Source: Chaetomium olivaceum (Eukaryota > Ascomycota > Sordariomycetes > Sordariales > Chaetomiaceae). Taken from it: a stretch of DNA of 64,000 nucleotides. Below are positions 48,408 through 60,200 of the stretch, in pieces. A model generated the notes under the pieces. It saw nothing but the letters and a program-made list of their open reading frames with translations, did no database searches and was not told the origin of the DNA. Every line of letters begins with the position of its first letter. Within the stretch, counting starts at the first letter, position 1. The stretch spans positions 248,001 to 312,000 of the forward strand of contig JAYWVB010000015.1 of the NCBI GenBank assembly GCA_039881045.1, written 5' to 3'. The position numbers were made by a program, and so were the translations under genes.

Positions 48408-48935
48408 AATGGCGTTTTGTTTTGGTGTTGGTGAAAGTTTGGCCTGCAGAGCCCGCTTGGATGAAATTCGTATGTTGGAGTCGAGCTAGCCAATTCTGAT
48501 TGGCTACTGATTTTACACTTGACCTGGTGTCTCCGATGCTCCGTCGCAAGGTCGCTCCTCCGCTCGACGACTTAGGGAAGGGGCGCTCGTTACTTGATGC
48601 CGGGCTCCAAAATCCGAGGTGCTCTGCAGATTTATACAAAGACGATATACTGGATGTGGTCTACGTGTGAATTGCGAATAAATCCAACACGCCCTTCTGG
48701 GCATGCAACGTTAAGGGGGCTCCAACCTTGGCAGGCTCTTGAGGGTGCACTCCTTGGTTGCGTGTAGTATTTGAAAAGGGGAAAATGATGAAAAGCTGTC
48801 AGTTTCGATGACCATTTTAACTTGACTAAGTTTTGTTGAAATCAAAACAAACTCCCGGTACAAAGCCCCTCCTCACTACTCACACGTCCCCCCGTTTTTC
48901 CACCGCCCTCTACTCCCGCCAACCAAACAACATCA
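48408..48935. other. Intergenic, promoter of TAN1 / 3' flank of PDC
   Basis: 528 bp with no coding signal. Confidence 0.55.
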
Positions 48936-50761
48936 TTAGTCGCTCATCTTTGCATTATTCTTCGCAGCAATCTCAGCGGTAATCTTCAGTGCCCGGGGGG
49001 CGTCCTCCTTGGGCATCCACAGCTCGACGAACTGCAGCCCGCCAGACTCGTTGAACTCCTTGTCCGTCAACAACTTCTCTAGCTCATCCTTGGTCTTGAT
49101 GACAAACTTGCGGACCTGCTTGTCTGATCCACCAAACACAGTCGGCACGTCGGTGTACTGCCAGCGAACGATATCGTTGTATTCAGCATCTATACCGTGG
49201 ATGTAGCGCTCAATGGTGAAACCCTCGTTGTAAATGAGGAAGCTGGTCAGAGTTAGTATCCTAGGCGTTCTTATGGAAGGTAATAGACTTACATGGTAAC
49301 CTTGAGATTATGCCGCATCATGGTCGTCACCTCTTGCGCGGTAAGTTGGAACGAGCCGTCGCCGACGAACAAGATAGTCCGCCGGTCGGCACCCATGTCC
49401 TTCGCAGCCAGCGCAGCGCCCTGAGCAGCGCCGACTGACCAGCCGATGCTGCCCCAGAGAATCTGTGTGACGCCAGTTACCCCCCGTGGGTACTTGGTCT
49501 CCCAGATGCCAAAGTTGGAAGTGCCTGTCTCGGTCACCACGATGTCATCCTCCTTCAAGTACTCCCCAACGCGGGGCCAGAAGAAAGCCTGTGTGATTGT
49601 CTCGGAACTGTCCCTGTTCTTGGTCACCTCGTTAGCCACCTCAGGCGAGGATGGCCGACATAGCTTGCTTAGATCGACCCGCTCAATCACTTTGCGTAGC
49701 ACGCCGCGCATAGCCACGCCGGGGTACTCAGAGTACCGCACGGTGCAGTGCGTCGAGTGGAAGTCGATCGTGTTGAGTTGGGACGTCCGGTATGAGAATC
49801 CGGCCGTGTTGAAGTCGCTCTTCAGCGCGCCGATAGAGAGCACTAGGTCCGCCGACTCGACTCGCTCGGCGACAGCAGGCTGCGAGCCCGTGCCTGCGTA
49901 CACACCGCCGTACGAAGGGTGGCTCTCGTTGATGGCCCCCTTGCCCATGGGAGTTACGAATACCGGGAGTTGGGTCTTTTCCACCAGGCCATGCACCTCC
50001 TCGAGTACCCTGTGACGGATCGCACATGCATCGACTAGAATGACTGGTGCCTTGGCCGCATGGAGGTACTTGAGGACCACGTCCACGACGTAGTCTTCAC
50101 GCTCTGGTTCATTCTTCGGTTCAGCGAGGTCAATGGGTGTGTCGAGACGAGCGCCCTCCACCTTCTTCTCGGCCATATCGGTCGGCAGCATGATATACAC
50201 TGGCCGGCTACGGATCCAGCACTCCCGCAGGGCATGATCGATCTGGTCAGGAATCTCGGCCGGCTTGTTCAGGCGAGCCATGTCGCACGAGATCTGAGAA
50301 CTCATGTTGGCGAAGACATTGAAGTCACCATTGCCGAGTGTGTGGTAGTAGCATGCCATTGCGCTGCGAGATGGTGGATGGGCAGCCGACGATGTGTACG
50401 ACAGGAACGTGTTCCGAGAAAGCGCCAGCAATGCCGTTGATGGCCGATAGTTCTCCCACACCGAAGGTGGTAAGGACGGCCGAGATGCCCTTGGTACGAG
50501 CATATCCGTCGGCGGCATAAGCTGTCTTTTGTGAGCTTGATGTCTGCCAGCTGCCCCAATGATAAGTTACTTACCTGCGTTAAGTTCATTCACGCTACCC
50601 ACCCAGCGCAACCCGGCTTTGGGAATGTAGTCCAGGGCTACCAGGTTGAAGTCTCCCGGCAGGCCGTGGACGGAGCGAATGCCGATTTCATGGAGTCTCT
50701 TGAAAAGATACTCGGCGATAGCAATGGGCTTTTTAAGGCCTTGCTCCCTGATGTCTGCCAT
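48936..50761 (-). CDS. PDC1: Pyruvate decarboxylase (thiamine diphosphate enzyme), 2-nt frame break at the His-His motif
   Basis: Cytosolic ThDP/Mg enzyme converting pyruvate to acetaldehyde and CO2. The N-terminal PYR domain has IRSVHGLPGDFNLVALDYIP and the ThDP-activating Glu in VGSVNELNA, then YAADGYARTKG and TFGVGELSAINGIAGAFSEH. The C-terminal PP domain has the ThDP site VGDGSFQLTAQEVTTM followed by IYNEGFTIERYIHG. Exons 50575-50761, 49293-50521 and 48936-49242 sum to 1,723 nt, two short of a 574-residue frame. The break lies in the TG/CA repeat 50337-50345, exactly where relatives have the catalytic His pair before TLGNGDF; a lost CA unit fits. The alternative of one extra base is less likely because it would leave a single His. 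It resembles the filament-forming PDC (CFP) of Neurospora. Confidence 0.92.
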
Positions 50762-51565
50762 GTCCGTGGCGGTCCTGGTTATGCACGATGGATGAACAAC
50801 GGGCTTGACAACGAAGGTAGTGGTCAATTGGAGAGGAGAGGTGCCAAATCAAAGTCTCGGAATGACTTGAAGGAGCAGCAACAACCAGGAGAGCCCAGTG
50901 GATTTATCGCTATAAATTTCGCGATCAAACACGCTCCTGCCCTGGAAGCGGTATTGCCCGGCATTCCATATCAGCGGGGTCCATTGTGTGACGCAGTTCT
51001 ACAATCAGACCACCGACAGTGCAGGTATTCTAGGCCTTGCGGCCACAACCGGTAGCGACTGGCTACGGGCGGAAATCGGCATTAGATGTACATGTAGGTG
51101 CAATTGCATGCACAATCGGTGGCTCGATGCGGTTCGTTGACGCGCCTGTGATGTAATCTCCTCGGCCGTTCCGGGGTGTTAGTTGTGGACACCACTCAGT
51201 CATCCCCCCACCACCGGAGCCAGCCGGTTTGAATAAATGGAGCCACTCCGGCGAGTCCCTGCCAAGCCACCCCGTGGGCGACCACCATACCACTCGCACA
51301 ACACGCATCTCGGGATCAGGCCTTTATTGCCGTGGTACATACGACCTTAGAAATAGACCAGGTCTAGATTGTTTCTATTCCCATCGCTATGCTCGAATAA
51401 CCGAGAGGAGATGGTAAGCCTGAACGCCGTGACCAACAGAACGAAGGGAAGGGAGAAGGCCTCAACCAAGACACATACCACGCCAACGCCGTGTAATCCA
51501 ACAGCTCCCCCAGGATCGTACAATTCCGGTCCGCGATACTCAGACAATGCTACCCTTCTCAACCC
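50762..51565. other. Intergenic, promoter of PDC
   Basis: 0.8 kb upstream of PDC and downstream of ERV1. A plus-strand open frame (50531-51055) runs out of the antisense of PDC and is rejected. Nothing else is seen. Confidence 0.5.
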
Positions 51566-52175
51566 CTAGTCGCAACTCCCATCCTTCCAACCGGTCCTCC
51601 ACCTCTCCTCCCACTTCCTGCAGTCAAATGTCGGCTTCCCTAGCTTCCGGTTCACCTCGTTGTGAGCCTCGCATAGCCAGTTTCCAAACTCGTCCCTGCT
51701 TCCCGCCTTCACTTCCCGCTTCTGCATGTACGCCTGGAAATCCTCGGCGCACACCCAGCACGGGTAGAGCTTGGAGAACAGCCGCATGAAACTCTTGATG
51801 TCCGATTGCTCTTTCGGGGTCGGCGTGGGCGGGTATGTGGCTGCTATCGAGTGGAGGAGCGTCCAGGTGCTGCGACCGAGCACCTCGACGTCGGGCGGAC
51901 AGTCCTTCGCGGGCGGCGGCGCTACGGCTTTGAGGGCGGACTTGCTTTGGGTCGTAAAAGATGCGAAGGAATTGCAGGCGCGGCACCTAGAGTGGAAGTG
52001 ACGTTGTCAGTGAGGGGCCAGCACGAGTTCTGGCCGCGACTTACGGTTTCCCGTCCTTGCCGAGGATCACGCCTTTAGGGTACTTTGGCGGCGGCGCCTC
52101 AGCAGCGGTACCTGCAGTAGCGCCAGCCGCGCCCGGCGCATGGGTAGTTTGCGGTTCTGTGCTGTCGGCTGCCAT
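51566..52175 (-). CDS. ERV1: ERV1, mitochondrial FAD-linked sulfhydryl oxidase
   Basis: Intermembrane-space oxidase that reoxidises Mia40 and passes electrons to cytochrome c or oxygen. Exons 52045-52175 and 51566-51986 (58-nt intron) give 183 residues. The disordered N-terminal arm carries the shuttle disulfide CRAC. The helical FAD domain has STWTLLHSIAATYP, the active-site YPCWVCAEDF and the structural C-x-x-HN-x-VN-x-KLGK-x(3)-FDC pattern. The frame is intact. It is divergent from HEM4 across 309 bp. Confidence 0.95.
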
Positions 52176-52484
52176 CTGAGTGCGCTAAGATACCGCAGAA
52201 ACTGACGAATCTAACTGGACGTTTTTGCGACGACAAGTAGGTCGTCGCAATGTGTGAGAAACTCCTTGGACGGCGATGCCGGCCGGCAATCGGGTAACTC
52301 TTGCGGCTGCTTGGAAATCAGATGAACAAGGATGGTGGAATGGGAAAAAGAGGCTTATCGATAACTACATAACGAATGACCCGAAGTCAACCAAGTGATT
52401 GTCGCTCTCTGCGGGGCATCATTACTCGTCCATCTTCGCATTCTCACACTGTTATCCGATTGATCTCTACACAATAGACGAACA
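52176..52484. promoter_or_regulatory. Divergent promoter ERV1 / HEM4
   Basis: 309 bp between divergent start codons of two genes tied to mitochondria and heme/iron metabolism. It contains the inverted word CGACGAC...GTCGTCG near 52230-52248 in the ERV1 leader. Binding factors are unknown. Confidence 0.45.
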
Positions 52485-53425
52485 ATGTCACAAAAAACGC
52501 CCGTCCTCCTCCTCAAAACCAAGTCGGTCCCTGGAGACGCCTACGAGGAGCTCTTTTCCGCCCCTCCCAATGGTGCCAGCTACGAGCCCTTGTTCGTCCC
52601 CGTGCTCAAACACCAATTCGACGACGATGGAATGGCCAAAGTACGAAATGCCCTACAAAATAGGTCCATAGACACGGCAGAGGGCAGCGCATATGGCGGC
52701 CTCATATTCACGTCACAGCGCGCAGTTGAGGCCTTTACGAAGCTTGTCGAGGAAAGGCGAGGTGAGACTCCAGCCTCGACGGAGCGGGATAAAATAGCTA
52801 AGGTGAGCAATCTGCAGGTGAAGATGGCTGGCCTCATCTCCAGAACGTGCCCATCTACAGCGTTGGGCCAGCAACCACGCGGGCCTTGAAGGCTGTGCCT
52901 CAGGTGCCTCCCCTGCAGGTCTTTGGCGAGCACACGGGGATCGGGGAGAAACTGGCCCCTTTCATCCTCGAACATTACGGCGAGTGGTACAAGGACCGCG
53001 AGTCTAAACCGCCGTTGTTGTTTCTCGTGGGCGAGAAGCGGCGGGACATCATTCCCAAGGTGCTAACTGCGGCGGGATGGCGGGTGGACGAGGTGATCGT
53101 CTACGGCACCGGTGAACTAGACTCTTTCCGGGAGGACTTTAAGCTGCGTCTTGCGGACACAGCAGGCCGACCAAGGAGATGGGTGGTCGTGTTCTCGCCG
53201 AGCGGCTGTGATAGTATGCTGAGCGCCATGGGCCTCCTCGACGAGAGTACGGGTAAGGCCAGGCCTAAGCAGTCTGGCCGAAACACACTGATTGCTACAA
53301 TCGGGCCTACCACCCGCGATCACCTGATCAACGAGTTCGGGTACGAGCCCGAAGTGTGTGCCGAGAAGCCCACGCCAGAGGGCGTTTTGCAGGGCATTGC
53401 CCGGTATAGCAAGAGCTTAGAATAG
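52485..53425 (+). CDS. HEM4: Uroporphyrinogen-III synthase
   Basis: Cyclises hydroxymethylbilane to uroporphyrinogen III in heme synthesis, in the cytosol. Exons 52485-52802 and 52844-53425 join at a 41-nt phase-0 intron to give 299 residues. The N-terminal lobe is MSQKTPVLLLKTKSVPGDAY ... YEPLFVPVLKHQF and AYGGLIFTSQRAVEAFTKLV. The second lobe is VPIYSVGPATTRALKAVPQV, LLFLVGEKRRDIIPKVLTAA, VIVYGTGEL and WVVVFSPSGCDSMLSAMGLL. The C-terminal motif IATIGPTTRDHLINEFGYEP and AEKPTPEGVLQGI is the usual family ending. The frame is intact. Confidence 0.94.
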
Positions 53426-54044
53426 GAAGAGTCTAGAACACTTGACAGCGGTAATGGCATGATAGTACCCAGCACGTGAGACTCTGAAAATGCTACCCAT
53501 TCCTTGGCTTCCTTAGTTGGGATTCTCTGGGGGCGGAAGAAGTGCATTGTGTGGTTGTTTGAGATAACGGTTCGCCAATGGATTCCCCGCAAAGCCCAGG
53601 CTCATGCAACCGTAAAGTACAGGTACTTGACATGGCTCATCAGTTACCTAACCGTTACCTAACCGGCCGCCTGGATTGGCCCAGCTCGTCGCACGCCAAG
53701 GTATCGAGGAGTATTCGTCACTTTGCGTGTCCCCTCACACAGTGCGCGCGCTATAAGGCTGACGCAAGAGTGCTCTAAGCCGAACTTCAGACACCATATG
53801 GAATGGAGCTCGTTCCCTAATCATCAACTTTCTTACACATCAACACCATTGCCGGTTAATACCACGCCAATCCAAACCCCCACACACTGCATCGACTTCA
53901 TGGCCGCCAACCAGGGCCACTGATCGCCAGCATCGCTTGCTGGTCTTGAAGTCCCCACCACACTTGGAGCTTCAGCCAAACAAGCTTCCCTAATCCGAGC
54001 TGCCTACGTGGACATATAAACCAGTGTACTACTGGCAAAATACC
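53426..54044. promoter_or_regulatory. Upstream region of OXR1
   Basis: Holds a perfect tandem 11-mer at 53643-53664 and a TATAAA word at 54015-54020, 25 nt from the start codon (closer than usual). Promoter role is inferred. Confidence 0.4.
53643..53664. repeat. Tandem 11-bp repeat GTTACCTAACC x2
   Basis: Two exact copies back to back, 380 nt upstream of OXR1. The word resembles Myb-type recognition sites (CCTAAC). Confidence 0.8.
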
Positions 54045-55222
54045 ATGGCTTTCGACGCCCCCAACCACAATCAACCCCTCCGCACGCGCCACACCCCAAA
54101 CCTCAACCTCTCGCCCGCATCATCCCGCTCCGTGACCCCGCCAGATACCGCTTCGCCCAGCTCATCCACCTTCCTTACCTCCTCCGTCTCTAGCCTCTGG
54201 GGTGGCTTGGTGCGCCGCTTCTCGACCGAACCCTCTCCCTCAACTTCCACCCCGGCCGGCCTACCCCACGCACGCACATTTCAGCCCGACGGCGGAGACA
54301 AACGGCAGCATCACCAAGATAACCACGGCAACGGCGTGGACGGCGTATACACCCCTCCCCATCGCCTCCATCCGCACCGCACCGCTTCTCCAATGCGTCT
54401 GCCACCGCTGGAGCCGTTGCAGCTGCTGGGGTTCTCGGAAGAGACACCGCAAGATGCGCGGCTACTAACTGCGCCAGTCGCAGAGGAGATACGGATCATG
54501 GTGCCAGCCCGGCTGGGGATCGTGGACGAATGGCGGCTAGTGTACAGCCTAGAGCAGGACGGCGCTAGTCTAGCGACGCTGTACGAGAAGTGCGCGCAGT
54601 ATCAAGGGGTGAGGGTGGGGTTCGTGCTGTGCGTGAAGGACAACGACGGTGGTGTAAGTGGCGTCCCTGCTTCCAACAACCTTCCACTTCTTCCCCCGCC
54701 CCGAACCAACGCTAACATAATGGCTCTCCCTACCAGCTCTTCGGCGCCTATCTCTCCGACCACCCCCACCCGGCGCCCAAATACTTCGGCACCGGCGAAT
54801 GCTTCCTCTGGCGCGCCTCCGTCCTCGCCCCACTTCCCCCCCCACCCCCTTCCCTCATCGACGACGACGACAGCAACTCCAACCTCCGAACAACCACCAT
54901 CTCAGGCGCCCCACACAACAACAACAACAGCACCAACGGCAACAACCACGCCAACACCTCCAAACCCCCCTCCCGCACCCCAACCCCGCAACCCATCCGC
55001 TTCAAAGCCTTCCCCTACTCCGGCATCAACGAATACTACATGCTCTGTGAGGCCCACTTCCTCTCGCTAGGGGCCGGGGACGGCAAGTACGGCCTCTGGC
55101 TAGACGACTCGCTGGAGCGGGGGGTCAGCTCGACGAGCCAGACGTTTGGCAACGAGCCGCTGAGCGACGAGGGCGAGAAGTTCGGCGTGCTGGGAATTGA
55201 GGTGTGGGTTATTGGGGCGTAG
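54045..55222 (+). CDS. OXR1: OXR1, TLDc-domain oxidation resistance protein
   Basis: TLDc protein; family members protect against oxidative stress and in yeast promote disassembly of the V-ATPase. Exons 54045-54653 and 54737-55222 give 364 residues with a phase-0 splice (GGT|GTAAGT...TACCAG|CTC). The disordered N-terminus is rich in Ser, Pro and Thr. The TLDc domain starts about residue 130: LLTAPVAEEIRIMVPARLGI, DEWRLVYSLEQDGASLATLY, GVRVGFVLCVKDNDGG, LFGAYLSDH, YFGTGECFLWRA. After an Asp/Asn/Thr-rich loop it continues FKAFPYSGINEYYMLCEAHF, LGAGDGKYGLWLDDSLERGV and ends GVLGIEVWVIGA. The frame is intact even through the CCCCCC and AAC repeat stretches. Confidence 0.94.
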
Positions 55223-55991
55223 TTAGTAGGTAGGTAGTGGCTGGGGGCTTTTGTTTTAACTGGTTGGGTTGGGCGGGTTGGAGGCGGACGCCTTGTCTTC
55301 GCTTTGCCTCGGATGAGTGGGTGGGTGGTCGTCGGTTGGTGTTTTGTTTTTGGCGATGGGGGTGGTCACAGGCGGGAAGGGTTGGTTAGAAAATGGCTAG
55401 GGCGCGCGGGTTGGTTGGATCGATTGACTACCTAGATGAATGTGTCAGGGTTGACCCAGTCTTGGGAGGGCTCTTGGGGGGTGGTTGGCGTTTTGGCATT
55501 GGCTTGAGGCAGTATCTCAGCTCAAAACATATTTCATTTTCTTTTAGGGAATCGGATGGAACGGGGCGATGATGGTTTTGGAGAGGTTCAGTTGGCGTTC
55601 ATTACTCTGCATTTTACGATGACCAGATGGGGAGCCACGGCGACGAGCGCAGGACAGAGTCAGGAGATACCCACGGAACAGTCAAGGGACGCAGAGCCTG
55701 TCAAGTAAAAGAACATAGCTTGCAGTAACTCCAACGACTTTCTAGAGAGACTCGGGGCGGCTCAACATATATAACCAGCCCTTATTCTTCCCTCGGAAAT
55801 ATGAGGAATAAATTCATGCAAAGAGAAGTATCGGCGCTACCTGTTGGCCAGACCATTCGATTAGGCCCCAAATACTAAACATAGCAACCAATGTGCACCC
55901 GCCTACCCGCCCGTATCTCTATCTCCTACAAGTTCCCAACCCCAAATCAAAACAGGAGCAAGCTAGGGTCAAACCCCATGCTTTGAACCCC
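55223..55991. other. Convergent intergenic region
   Basis: 0.77 kb between OXR1 and the MAP kinase gene. GT-rich after OXR1 (likely 3' UTR). No gene is seen. Confidence 0.6.
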
Positions 55992-57223
55992 TTACCTCAT
56001 AATCTCCTGGAAAATCAGCTGCTTCAGCTGCTCTTTGCTGAGGTTATCCTTGTGCTTGTCGAAGTCAAAGAACTCCTCGGGGATGGGCGGCGCGGTCGGC
56101 TCATCATCGGGGTCGTGGTAGGGCTCAAGGTAAGGGTGCTTAAGCGCCTCCTCTACCGTGATGCGCTTGACGGGGTTAAAGGCGAGTAGCTTTTCTAGCA
56201 GATCAAGCGCCAGGTCTGATGTGCCCTCGAACAACGTCCGGAACGGCACCTTTTTCTTGAACGGCAGCGACCGAATGTACTCGCGCGCACGGCGAGACTT
56301 GATCCCATAATAATCCTCCATCGTCGGAGTGCCCAAAACGTCCAGAATCAACGTGAGCTGGTGGTGGTCTATGCGCAAATGTCAGCATTAAAAGGGTGGG
56401 TTTCGAGAGTTTGCGATACGTACAGTCCTTGCCAGGGAATAGAGGCTTTCCGCTGAGCATCTCGGCCAGAATGCAACCCACTGACCAAACGTCGATCGCC
56501 TTGGTGTATTCCTTGAACGTCAACATGATCTCAGGAGCACGGTACCAACGGGTGGCGACGTATTCCGTCATGAAGCCCGAGTTGTCCTCCTGCGACGCGG
56601 CGGACCGCGCCAGACCGAAGTCGCAGACCTTGAGGTCGCAGTTGGCATTGAGAAGTAGGTTGGATGGCTTCAGGTCGCGATGGAGCACGTTCGCCGAATG
56701 CATCGCCTTGAGGGCACGCAGAGTCTGGTAAATAAAGTATTGACAGTGGTCATCCGACAGTTTGCGTGCGAATGACGCGATGCATGTCGGTTTCCATGAG
56801 CTCCTAGTATCTTGATATTAGCAGCCAGAAAACGTATACGAGGCGATAGAGAGCCATACCTGGATTAGGTAAACCTCGTTGAAGGTTTCGTAGCTCCGCG
56901 GCTTCTGGATGTCGAGGATTGAGATGATGTTCTCGTGGTTGAAATAGCGTAGCAGCTTCATTTCACGTAGCGTCCGCAAGCAGAACATTGAGTGATCGAA
57001 GGGTGTGATCTTCTTGATGGCGACCTTCTGCCCGGAGGGCTTGTGGACAGCGGAACTGGTCGACGAAGTCAGATCCTGGACACGCACAAGCAGCGGTCAC
57101 CCAGATTAAGACTCACCATACGACTCCATAGGCGCCCTCGCCAACGACATCTTGAATGTCATACTGCTCGCTGACATTGAACGAGATCTTCCGCGCGCCT
57201 CCGCGGTTTTGTGCGTTACTCAT
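55992..57223 (-). CDS. mak-2: Fus3/Kss1-class MAP kinase (MAK-2/PMK1 type), 2-nt frame break
   Basis: Ser/Thr kinase at the end of the pheromone/filamentation cascade, needed in Sordariomycetes for cell fusion, fruiting and invasive growth. Four exons (57117-57223, 56860-57055, 56424-56803, 55992-56368) encode the Gly loop GEGAYGVV, VAIKKI, the HRDLKPSNLLL catalytic loop, DFGLARS, the activation motif TEY in FMTEYVATRWYRAPE and the common-docking-side tail ending LIFQEIMR. The exon sum is 1,060 nt. After RVIRTQ the frame steps, so that LSDDHCQYFIYQ follows only if two bases are restored (or one removed) at about 56758-56764. The corrected length is about 353 residues, normal for the class. 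Assignment to the Fus3/Kss1 rather than Slt2 or Hog1 branch rests on TEY plus overall identity to PMK1/MAK-2. Confidence 0.93.
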
Positions 57224-60200
57224 GGTTGCTGAAGTGTCGCCGAGCTTGCGCGAGCTTGTTTTGATATCGCCGAACCTTCCGAGACCGATGTCGACTGAGA
57301 AAACGTCCTCCAATTAACTACCCCGTTTGATTTCTCCGTGTATTCGCAAAGCCGACGAGAGCAGGAAGCGGCGCCCTGGTTGGGTGTCGTCGCTGGATAA
57401 GGGCCGTCAAGGTAGTGTGTCGAGCCAACTTGGTTTCCCGTTTATCGTCGCAACTCTACTCTAAGGTCAAATTCCACTGTATGGGTCGCGACGGCGGACC
57501 TCGTGATCTATTGGTAGTTCTTTGATCGACGAAATGGACACCGCGTGGACTGGGTTTGAGTCGGGCCTTTGTCTGTCGCAATGCAATAATTGCAAGTTAG
57601 CTACTAAAACCACCAACTAGGAGCAGTAACAACATGTGGTAGGTCATCTGGGTGGACAGTAGCCGGCGATGATAGCCACTGCGCTATCGTGGGAGGCGGG
57701 ACGGGACGTGCGAGCGAGACGGGCCATTGGAAGACGGCGATCAGGCGCCAATCGCCGCCGCCGTGCAAGATTCCAGGGGTCGGTGCGCTTCTCGAAGCTC
57801 TAATCGAACATACCACAAGGGAGATGCCCAAGGGTACATGCTCGAAACCGCCGGCTGGTGGGATGGGATGACGGGAACTGGCGATCAAACGCTTCGTCTG
57901 CATTTCTCGGCATTCCGGTGCAAGTGTAAGCTTGTACCTCCCCTCGACTGGAACAGCTCGCATTGCGCTGAGAGAGGCCCGTACACAGTAGATCTTGTAC
58001 TAGTCGAGTTCAAAGCGCTCGTCTTCCCGGTAGCACAAACCCCAAAGGGAAGAAAGCCGGTTGCCGTGAGTCCTTGGATCGTGTCGCAAGCGTTCTAGGG
58101 AGGGATGGGTCCTTGGCGAGAGGAGGGGCAAGGACGACGGCTTGGGACAGATGCTCACAAGCAACATTTGCGTACGTACCTGGGATTGTCTGCACGGGAA
58201 GCTTCGAGAGACGGACTGCTAGTGAGAGATACTATACAGTTGTCGGAAGGGTCGAAGGTGTATTTGCGACGAACGGGGTGAGCGACAGATTCCACTCGGG
58301 GAGGTTGTAGTAGGCTGCCCCGCTTCTGGCTGAACCGGCTGTGAAGAGTACTCCGAAAAAAGAACGGACGACCTGAGGGCAAGCTTGTTACGTTTACGTC
58401 GATTGAAGACGCAAATCAAAGGCTTCCCACGGAGACGGCACCAGGATCTCGAAAGGGATGACAAGAAAAAAAAGCTCGTCGACGGGGAAGAGAAGGATCG
58501 TGGTGTAGAAAAATGGAGGGCGAGTTTGGCGGCCCATCCTGGATCTGGCCCTCTCACTGGCGGGGAGATGGAGTAACAAGGGACAGGGGTTGTGTGGGTC
58601 AGCCAGGATGCTGCTGTTGGGCACTGTCACCCCCTGTCCCGGCCATCCATAATCGTCCATCGCGGGCAAGTCTGAAGCCCAGGCCTCCTCACTCAGGTCC
58701 CGATTGGGGCTTGCTATCCACCACCTGCCCGTCCTTGGGGTCGTTTCAAAAACGCGAGGTTACCGTTGGAGGTCGTCAGGCCCCGCTCTCAATGATATTC
58801 GTGAACGGCAGCGTGCGGGTCTCGATCTCTCGAATGTTGCCTGTCGACCTCGATTTGGACCCTCTTCGGGACGAGGCCGGGTGGGAACCTTCACGTACTC
58901 AGGAACCAACAGGCTCCGGAGTGATTGGATGACTACTTCCTCCAGACAACAGTCGAGCGCGGAATAGAAGCACTGTGATTCGGATTCAGAAAAGATGCCA
59001 TCGCCCTATCTCCGGCGACAGACGGTTTGCCAGGCGCTTAAACAATCAAACTGAGAACATCCCGTGATGTCGATTCCAAAGTTGCAACGTCTCGGGTCGT
59101 GTGGAAGAAGCCACCCGTAATCTCGAATAATCCCACCTCGATGGTTTGCTCAAACCCCCGCATGCAGCGTCGCCCCCGACCAGCAAGCAAGCAGGGAGGA
59201 GTTAACTTCCGTCACGGTCCCATCTTCACACCGATCACACTGCATCAACCCAAATCGGTCCCACGGTCCACCAAGCACCTCTCACACAGGAACAAGATAC
59301 CTAAGAGGGCAGACCTGCATGATACACCTCCCAAACGGCCCAACGAGCACTCAAATTAGGCGCCCGAGCAGTCGGCAGGCGACAGTTTCCATCCACCTAT
59401 CCCCCCCTCCTTCATCCACACCATTGCCCTGGCCGAACTCTGGCGCGGCACAAGTGGGGACCCGCTTTCTCACCTTTCCCTCTCGGCGCCTGTCTCAAAC
59501 CTGAAATCGCCAATGAAATGGCGGGCGGGCCTCCTGTTTCATGGCCTCAAATGGGCCCCGTAGCCAGGACGGCCACCCACTTTGCGACCGGCAGCACAGT
59601 TTGCGGAAACAACGGGATGGAGCGACTCAGCAGCCCTAGGGAAAATTAGAAACACACACACAGACCCCATTCGGGGCTGGTTTCATAGAAGGGGGGCCGC
59701 CAATGACAGGTGCTGAGCTGAGCGTTTTGGCGCCCCTGTGCCCGTGTGCAGTGGCAGTGCAACTTCGCGCACTGCGCTTGTTCAATCTGTTCGAGACAAT
59801 CCAGCAGCCCGGGTTCCCAGCTTCCCGTTGGGTTGGGGGCCTTGCGTCGGATGTCGAGAAGCATGCACGCACGGATGTACATACACACTACACACAGACT
59901 TGCATGCGAAAGCCGCACGCCTGCGCGCGCGCGCAACGGCCCCTGATGGAGGCCAGAAAGGCGACCGGGTGGGTCCTCGTGCGTTGCTATTCTGGGCATT
60001 GAAAAGAAACGACCGCCATGGCCGATGGACCTCGAAAAATGGCCGCGGTCCTCTCTCACCAGGCTGTATAACCGCGTTTACGATCCTCATGACGGAGATC
60101 TCACCGGCCAACTCATCGTCGCATGGGGGATGCCGGTGAAGTAACATGCTAGACAGCGCCTCGGGCAAGTGCAAGTGCGCTGTCGCCTAACATCTCAGAC

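Noticed and set aside
50531..51055. 174-codon plus-strand frame
   Set aside because: Mostly antisense to the first PDC exon and its promoter; no recognisable protein.
51337..51346. ACATACGACC, identical to the 5' end of fungal 5S rRNA
   Set aside because: The following 100 nt do not match 5S rRNA (no internal A/C boxes or paired 3' end), so this is a chance 10-mer.
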